In this document: positions 48,101-57,700 of the stretch, one piece after another
Position numbering within the stretch: the first letter of the stretch is position 1
Layout: each line of letters opens with the position of its first letter
NCBI GenBank assembly: GCA_007258455.2
Contig: VDFB02262731.1
Coordinates: 62,001-126,000 of the forward strand
Direction: 5' to 3'
Origin: Sequoia sempervirens
Lineage: Eukaryota; Streptophyta; Pinopsida; Cupressales; Cupressaceae
Length of the DNA stretch: 64,000 bases
Position numbers and translations under genes: made by a program
Notes under the pieces: generated by a model
Seen by the model: only the letters and a program-made list of their open reading frames with translations
What the model was told of the DNA's origin: nothing
Database searches by the model: none

Positions 48101-51100
48101 ATGAGATTCCAAGTGCTCTTCATCCCTAGCTACATCCCACCAACAAAAAGTGCAAGACAAAGCTTCTCCTTTTTGCAAAATTTGGTCCAATTTCACACCA
48201 AAAACCAAGATATCCTTCAACAAACTCAATTCAAATTCAAGGAACTCCATGACCACCATCAAACACCTTATTCTTTCCAAGTCGGTGATTGTGTTTGGCT
48301 TCACTCAGGGATCCCAATGCTTTTCACATGGAGGAGGAGGTCTCTATCAACCATCCTAAATATCCAATCCCAGATTTTCAGCAACAATTGGTTGATAAAA
48401 CTTTGCTCAACGTTCACACTCACATGAATAACAAAAAGCAAACTACTACTCAATTGGTTGGCAACAACAACACTTTCACCAACACAGACCAAGTGATTGT
48501 CTGAGTTTGCTTTTGCAGAAAAGATAACCCCACCAATGTAGAAGTTGGGAACAACTTCCACTAAGCAGGGAAGAAATGATGAGAAAAGTCACATTTAATA
48601 TTTCAATTTTTTAAAAGTCACCCATAATGACATGTGTATATGCTTGTCTCTTTTAGTCACATGTATAGTTTCACTACACATGTAAAAGTTGAATGTAGTA
48701 TTTTTATATGTAGAAAGTCGCCCATCTTTCTATTTTTTGAAGCTTTCCAGTATCTATGTCTATATGTATGTGTGTGTGTGTGTATAATACATGAGTGTAC
48801 AAGTACAATAGTGGCAATCCTTATATCTTTCTCATTTTTTGTTGCAAGTGTCCTCCTAAGCATTTACCAATTACTAGATAACATGAAGTTAGATTCACTA
48901 AAGAATTTTGAAGAGACAAAATGACTTCAAGTGAGTTATTTGCATTAGATTGTAGAAAAAAGCTACAGGGGAACCATGTGCTAGAGAAATAAAATGGCAA
49001 TGCTTTCCAATGATAAACAAACATAATTCCAATTCCATTTCAAAATCTAAATCAACTGATATTATCTGTTCTTGATATCTTGCAATTTAGCTGTCCTACT
49101 TCTTGTATGATTAAGTTCCCTGGATTTAAAGAAGCCAACTTCAGAGTTGAGACCAATTTGGAAGATTAAATAGAAATGAAAAAATAGCAAATGAAAAAAA
49201 ACTATTTTCATAAATTAAATACTGTATTAATAGTGAAAAAAGCTACAAAGAAAGAGGCATGAGAAGGGAAAAATCAGGTTATTATCACGGTTATAGAATA
49301 TTTCAGTAACAGTATATGATATTCTAGAGAAGCCCACTGCCTAAAACTAAGAACAAGGATAACTGGAACATAGAAATCGGCCCAACTGGAAATTACAAAT
49401 AAGGGGCCCAAAAGCTACTTTTTAAAGGAAACGACAAACTAAGGAGTTAAGAGTTAAGATCAAAGATACAAACCATATTTAGGACTATATGCATATGACT
49501 ATCCAAATGTCACTGATAATATGCTGGAATATGCCCCTTAATTTTTTCTCTTGATTTTCAATATCAATTACAATGCACATGCACCCGTTAAGGTTAGCTC
49601 CAAATCAAAACGATGCGGAAAAGAACTCTAACCAAGAATGCGCCCTAAAACCATTTAAGGAAGAGGGAAGGGCATATGGTCAGAGGATCCCTAAGATCTA
49701 ATAACTCAAAAACTATAGGATGATTACAACTGGAAGTACAAAATAAACTCAACGCCAAGAATGTGCACACAAGATCCCTTTGAAGGCGAGGTGCTAACAT
49801 ATGGCGGAGTAAGTATTACAAAACTGAAAGAACTTAGGCAGTGAACCAAGCATAAAGATTTCCGCTCAACCACTTAAACAGTGGGGGGAATACTACAAAC
49901 AATTCAACTAATTCATCCACCGCGGCGGGCATCCACTTGTGAGTGGGAATTCACCACTTTTCAGTGGGTACAAAGAGAGATTAACAAGTTCTTTTTCCAC
50001 ACTGGCGGTAAACCATCCAGGGGTTACAATGTTTGAATAGAATTTTACAAGTAATTGCAGCAATAACAATGGTTGGATTAGTACTACTAATTCTCAACCT
50101 TACAATCAAGAAATCTGCAAATTACAAGTATTACAATGATAGAGAACAATGCTAAGATGTAAAGAATGAATTATTTTCAATGTTTAACACTCAAATGATG
50201 AAGTAAAGGCCAAAAACAGAAAACTAATGCAATCTGATATAAAATCTGAGTTCTGGAAATTCTGATCAGCAAACAGAAAACACCATGAAAAGCTCATAAC
50301 TCCATCAATATACCTCCAATTGAGATGAAACGAAGTGCATTGACCATTTGGAGGATAGGCGCCCAAGACACAATGAAGAAACAGCTTCAAAACACCTATT
50401 AATTGGGCATGAATTCCAAAGCAAGTTGTTGTTGAAATATTTTAACTTTTTAAAACATTAAATTCACCTTTCTAGGTGTCCAAGACTTGAGGAGAAATAT
50501 TTACTTTAGAAATATTTAAATAATCTCTCAATGAGGCGTCCACCCTCAAAGGCCACCTTTTAAAACAACTTTAAGTCATTAATACTAGGCCAAGGGGGCC
50601 AATAAGAAATTATAACATTAATGACTTAGGATAATAATTTTACCCAAAATGAGCCTCAAAATGCTGAAAGCCAAATATGCTCCAAGCTGCATGCTCGAAA
50701 TGGAAACTGAGTTGACTGCTGATGCTACTGCCCAAGATGTCACTGCCAGAAATAGAACTTACTAAAAATATTAAATTCTAAAAAGTTGTCCAATGCCTTT
50801 GCAAAACATACCACTGCGAAGCTCTCTGAAAACCTAGAAAACTCCACCAGACATGCATCCGAAACTCTAACATACAAGCCATCAGAAATGCATCAGAACC
50901 CCTATAAAATAGGAAACCCTAATTTTACCTCTTACGAGCCTACGGGCTTCCAGAAATAGGCTATCAGTCATTAAAGGGCATATAGCTAAAATGGGGACAT
51001 TACATATGCTGAAAGACAAGTTGATTTGGCAAAAGAAAGTACCAGAGACACTTTCAAAAAAAGTAATAAATATACTATTCATTTTTCACTGAAAAAGACT

Positions 51101-54100
51101 AATCATGAGTGGAATGGAGGTGACTTTTCTCCATAGAAACATGGAGCTACCAGGGGTGCAGGTTCATGTTGACTTGATGGCGCATGGTAGACTGTTACTT
51201 GTTGGCTCCCCAGATAGTGGCATTGCTGAAGCTTTCTCCCCTAAGAACTTGGCAGTTTTAGGGGAGGGAAGAGGGGCAGCACCACTTGCTCTTGCATGAT
51301 CTCTACAGTCCTCCTCCCAGCATTTTCAGACAAGAGGTGTGAGTCAAAAGCCTATAAAGCCTGTTCATGATGCTCAATAATAAAATTTAACTTGTCCATG
51401 CAAGTATTTATGGAGGCAATCCTTTCTCTTTGTTTACCCAACACATGGAGAAGCCTCATGAGCCTGATTTCCAAATAGTGGTTTGGATTTCTTCTATATT
51501 GGAGACTCCTCCCTTGATTATGAATGGCCTCAGTTATTTCTTGGGGAACAAGGAGCAGATTTGGATCTGTTTTAACATAGTCCAGTGGGGTGTGGATGCC
51601 AGAAACTGAGAGGAAGTGATTGTAACACTGAGGGAAGGAATCCATGGATTGAAACGTGGGATATTAGCAAAAATGGTAGTGAGATGGTTCAAAGTGGTAG
51701 GCACAAGTAATGGGAGAGGATAATGTTGGCTAGATTCAATGCCATAGCAGGTCAATGTGGGGGCGAGGGTGGCTCTCACCCTAGAATGCAAATGTGAGAG
51801 TTAAGACATATTGAAAATTTGTGGCTGAAGAACCTTGGAGAAATATTTATACAGAGTAGAAGTGGTGTCAGGAGCTGACAGGCTTTCCATTAGCTCAGAA
51901 AGGCTTAGTTCCTTATGACGAGGAGTGACTGAATAACTGGCTAGTGAAATTGAAACCTTTACATGCCTTAGTAACCTAATGCTCCTCCTCATCTGCAGAA
52001 ATAGGCTGCTGAGAGCTGCGGTTATGATTATTTTCCTTCATCATGTCAGCCTTGGAACTTTTCCTAACTCTGTCTCTTATAGAACTGCACCACAGGAAAT
52101 TTACTGCCTTTTTGTTTGTTCTTCCCTCTCCTTGTATGTTAATTTATGGGAGTTTTTTCATCCAAAAGCTTCTCCTTGACGATGTGTTCAAAGAAATTGA
52201 GATGGACTTGGTCGGATTGGTAGGGATTTGATTAAAAAACCAATGCAATCTCTCACAAATTGTTGCTAAAAACATGTTTCAATGATGGTCAATCATGAGT
52301 ATCTTACAATGGAAACCAAAGCTGGCACTTCAAAAGTGGAGAAGTTTGGGGAAAAGAGACAGAAAATGGTTGTATAAGATAAGGAATACCTTCAGAGCTC
52401 TTCCTGGAAATATTTTCAACCTTTTAACAAATAAATATATCATTTGACTCCTCATTCACTCTAATCCATCATTTGACTTTGGAATTGAATGCTTGCAAAG
52501 ACCTTAATGATTATCTTTCAGGGAATAATTGTTGAAGCTGTCAAATTGCTAATATGTATGAGATTGGAGTGTGGCAGTGGATTACAAACTGATTGAAAGC
52601 TATTGATTTGAACCTTGGTATTAAGTTGCACTAGAAGTTAGAGTAATAAAAATTCATATGACCTACTTTCTTTTCTCTCAGTTGATACCTAGAAAAGTTG
52701 AAATTTCTATATATATAAGTGTCGAGATCTATTGGCATTAATGGAAGGGGAGAGGATTAATGTCTAGTGCAATTGGAAATGAGAGCCACCGTGAAGAAGA
52801 GATGTCAAGCTGAAAGAATAAAATAAATGTAGATGGAGTCGTGTGCTATGGAAAGGAAGTATATACCGAGCGATGTGCATGTTCACAAAAGAATGGGGAG
52901 TTGTTAGGGGTTTGGAAGGTCTAGGTAGGTCACAGTTTAGAAAAATCTAATGCTAAATCTAAGCTGGAGAATATAAATGATTAGATAAAGGATGCATATG
53001 TGTGAGTGGCCTTTGTTTAGGTGTCGGTTCTCCTATAAAGGGTAGACCTTGGCAAGTTCTCTATTGGAAAGGGATATTTTCCAGTGTACCTAGAGAAAAT
53101 TATTTGAATTTTTTGAGGAACAACCTAGACACCTCTCCCCAAAATGGGGGATGATTCCCAGGACACCCCCCTTCTGCATAAACATTGTGAGGATGGGCCA
53201 CCATTCCTGACATACTGCAATTCCCAGGGACATTAAAACATCCCTCGCCCATCAAACTCAGATCACACTTAAAAACAATATATCTAATTTTGTACATTTT
53301 TTACAACTTACGGTTATTTATATATTTAAATAGTTATGTATTTACTAGCTGTCCTTCTGCCTTCCCCAAAATCTAGGAAATTTTTTGCCATCCCTGAAAC
53401 ATTGCCTCCCTATCCCAGAAAGTCAAAGAAAAACTGACATCTTCATAGTCAAGAGATTGTTCACACTCAGTTCCATCCATGTCCAAAATAGTATGATCAA
53501 GATGACATATATCCAGATCTGGGCAACTACAAACCTTGGCATAGCTTGGAACTCTTGGTTTTATTGCCATTTCAAAGGTAGTCACATATTCAGCAATTGT
53601 CAATCCAATGTCTTCCAGACACGATTCAAGCTAGTAATCTGAATAGAGTGTAAGGTATATCACTGGGACAGTTATTGCAAGACACTCCATGGGGTTGAAA
53701 GTTTTTGACCAATGTTTCATAAACAGTCTCGATATCTTTAGAAACCACGGTCCTTCATGGAAAAATTTAGGTATTTCCTGATATGAGGAGAAATTGATGA
53801 TGAAATAAATTTTGGGCATCATCAATATGTCCACAAATACCATTGATGCCAGTTTTCTTGGATCCTTTCTTTAAAGGTTTTAGGACTTAGGCAGGCCCCC
53901 ATGAATCAGCAGATCAGAACTTTATCTTTGAGAATCCAAAGTCATCATTCTATTTCCTCTACAGAAAAGGGGACCTGAGGAGAAGCTTCCATTTTCATGT
54001 AGCAACCAATTTGCCTTTTTGATGGAAAATTCAAGCTTTCTGACAGTTCTTTGATCATAGTGTTGTTAAAAAAAACAATTGAGATCTTCTCAACTCTTGT

Positions 54101-54655
54101 TGGTAGGTTCATTTTAACATTTACAATGATCTAATACTGTAAAATATATATATATATATATACACACACATATAAATACGTACATATATATGTACATATG
54201 CATTTTACAATGACCTAATGTTGTAATATATATATACATATGTCTATGTATGTATATATACATATATGTATAGATATATATATATATACCTATACATATG
54301 TAATTGTATAATGTATATACACATATATATATGTACATATACATATGTATATGTGTATATATACATATGTATATGTCTTGCTGCTAGATCCATTTAAGTC
54401 ATAAATTTTACAATGATCTAATACTATAAAATATATATACACACATATACATATATATACATATGTACATGTATGTATATATACATATACATACGTACAT
54501 ATATATATACATATGTACATTTAAGATAAATTTTACAATGATCTAATGCTGTAAAATATATATACATATGTATATGTATTTATATATACATATACATATG
54601 TGTATGTGTATATACACATGTATATGTACATATGCATATACATATATGTGTGTGT

Positions 54656-54718
<63 letters not shown>

Positions 54719-57700
54719 CATGTGTGTGTGTGTGTATGTATAATATGTGTGTGTGGCTCTATCTCTATATATATATATTCGTATAAATATATATATGTAT
54801 GATTTGCAGTCTCCCTTTTAGATTTATGTAATTGTCATTGGGCATACATATACATACACATATGTATATATAAATATACATACAGCTCTCTAAATATATT
54901 TACATATACAGATATGTATATACACATATACATTATTACATATGGCTCTCTCTCTCTATATATATACATATAGATACATATACATATATATATACAAATG
55001 TTTATGTATAGCGAGAGAGAGAGTGAGAGCCCCCCACACGCATATTATGCCCAATGAAAATTACATAAATCTAAAAGGAAGGCTGCAAATCCATAGTCAA
55101 TGGCAATACTTTTTTGTTCGAAAGGAATTTGATAGTTGAAACAGAGAGCAGTAGAACCTAAGTAAGAAGATCCTCGGTCCAAATTCTTGTTATATTAGGA
55201 TTTGGTAACTAGTCAAGTAAAACAACTTTGTCTACAACAGCACACTTTTAAGTATGTATCTGAATTCAAGGACCAAGAGCTTGGTAGCTATGCATGTACC
55301 TTGTAAAAGAAGCTACAGATTGAGCAATGGTTACATGAAATTCAATTAAGCCTTGATTATAGTACGGTCTGAATTCTGATTTTGTCTTTACAATGTTCTT
55401 ACTTCTGACATCCTTTTATTTAAACACTAATTATCTTACATATTACAGGATTGCGAGTTTATACAGTGAGTTTTTTATAGCTACAACCTTGATTCTTCAT
55501 CTATGCAGGCATTGAAGGACAAGTTTTTGCGAAATGTTTCAAAGTTGATTATTCCACAATAGCCACAATAGTGAATGTACATTAAGCCTCCACAAAAAAA
55601 CTATTAGCATCCATTTTTTAAACTTTATACAACAATTTGTTATATATAGGTGCTCAAAGAAAAAAATTGTTACTCAGCTCTTAAAAAAAGCATTAGCAAT
55701 CCGGCAAGCCATGGTTTAGATGTACAACCAATTTGCATGATTACGACCCGGGTTCAAGTGCCACTAAGCTTGCTCCCCGGTTCACTGCCAGTAATCCCAG
55801 GTGCAGATCACAGAATAGATACACCTCAGACAAGGCTTGTAAGCCAAAATGTTTCTTATATCCCTATTTCCTTTAAAAATAATTATCAAATTTACCCACG
55901 GTCACACATAGAAGTTTGCATTCCTAATTCAATACATTCAAGTGTGTAAAAGCAATCAGGAAAAGGAAAAAAGTTAAATTAACTAAGAAAGAATTTACAT
56001 GTGGCTTCAGATATGTTCCAACATGGTAAACGAACTGATAAGCTTTGCCGAAAAAGTTTTTACATTCTTCAAATTTCCCTAACACAGGCAAAGGCAAATA
56101 GTAGTCGTTCAGTACATCTTCTAAAGCCAGAACCTCTTCTAGCAAAAAAGTGTTAAGTTTCCTTTTACCTTGATTCGCGAACTGATAAAGCCTGACAACA
56201 TCTCCGCCAGAACAGAATGCTCTGTCACCAGCACCCTTCAACAAATGCACCCAGTTATGCCAGTTATAAAAAAACAAGAAGAAAAAGGAATTTGTTTTTT
56301 CAGTAATTTTTTGTATTTAACACTCAGGTTGGGAATAGAATTTGAATTTGGACATCCTCCAAGGCTATGGACTACATATTTTCCTAGCCGATATATAATA
56401 TTTAATTAATTTAATTATACAAAAAGATAATTATAAGATAATGCTTACTTTCATTACAACAAAACCGATATTGGGATGATCTTCCCATGCCTGGTATAGC
56501 TTATGAAGTTGAGAAACCTACAAAAAGGAGCGACAGATAGTGACCGAGCAATTAAATAAATTTGAATAATAAGGAAATTAGTTAGCACTACATGAGAAAT
56601 GCATTTCTTTTAAACATGTCCACTGTATAACATCATATAATTACACAGATATTTGTAGTGATAACCTAGCACATGAAATCTTGTATAAACCAATATGATG
56701 TTACTCTAATTCACAAAATTACAGTTCATATTTGTTGTACTGATGATAACCTAGTAAATGAAATCTTATATGAAACAACATAACGTTATGTATAATTACA
56801 CAATTATTTGAATTTTACAGTTATAACTCATTCATTGTGAAATCTTAAATCAAGACAAGACGTCGTCAAGCACAATTAACACAAGTTTGAATTTTACAAG
56901 TACCAGTACATTATGGAATCTTAAATCAAGACAACATGATGCAGGCACAATACACGGATATTTGCAGTCATAATGTATGAAAGGAGACCTTAATGAAGAC
57001 AATATATTGTTACCACGACTCAACAGATGTTTGTAGACACAATGTAGTACGTGAGATCTTATATCAAGACAATCTGATTGTTAGAACAATTGTACAGATA
57101 TTTTCATTTTGTCATAAGTTAGTACGCTATGAATTAAACAAAGACAATATAATGTTGCATACAATTACAAAGATGTCTGCAATCAATGGTCATTAACCAA
57201 TACATGAAATGAAAATCTAAAACAAACACAACATGATATTAAGCATAATAAAACATATATTTGCAGTCACAAACTAATACATAAAATCCTAAATCAAGAT
57301 AGTGTGATGTTAAGCATAATTAAACAGATATTTGTAGTCATAATCTAGTACATAAATCTTACATGAAACAAATATATTTTTATGGACAATTAGATGGATA
57401 TTTGAATTTTGCAGTCATGCCTAGGACATTATGGAATCTTATATCAACACAACATGATTCTAAGGACAACTACAAAGATATTTGCAGTCATAACCTACTA
57501 ATATGAAATCTTAAACGAAGACAATATAATGTTACACACAATTACATAAATATCTGTGTTCATACCCTAGTACATAAAATCTTAAATCAAGACAATATGA
57601 TTGTAAGTATAATTGAATGGATATTTGCAGTCATAACCTAGTGCACAATGAAATCTTAAATAAAGATAATATGATGTGCACGCAATCACACAGATATTTG

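Noticed and set aside
54114..54786. Tyr/Ile-rich and Arg/Glu-repeat open frames
   Set aside because: Simple-sequence artefacts of TA, CA and CT microsatellites.
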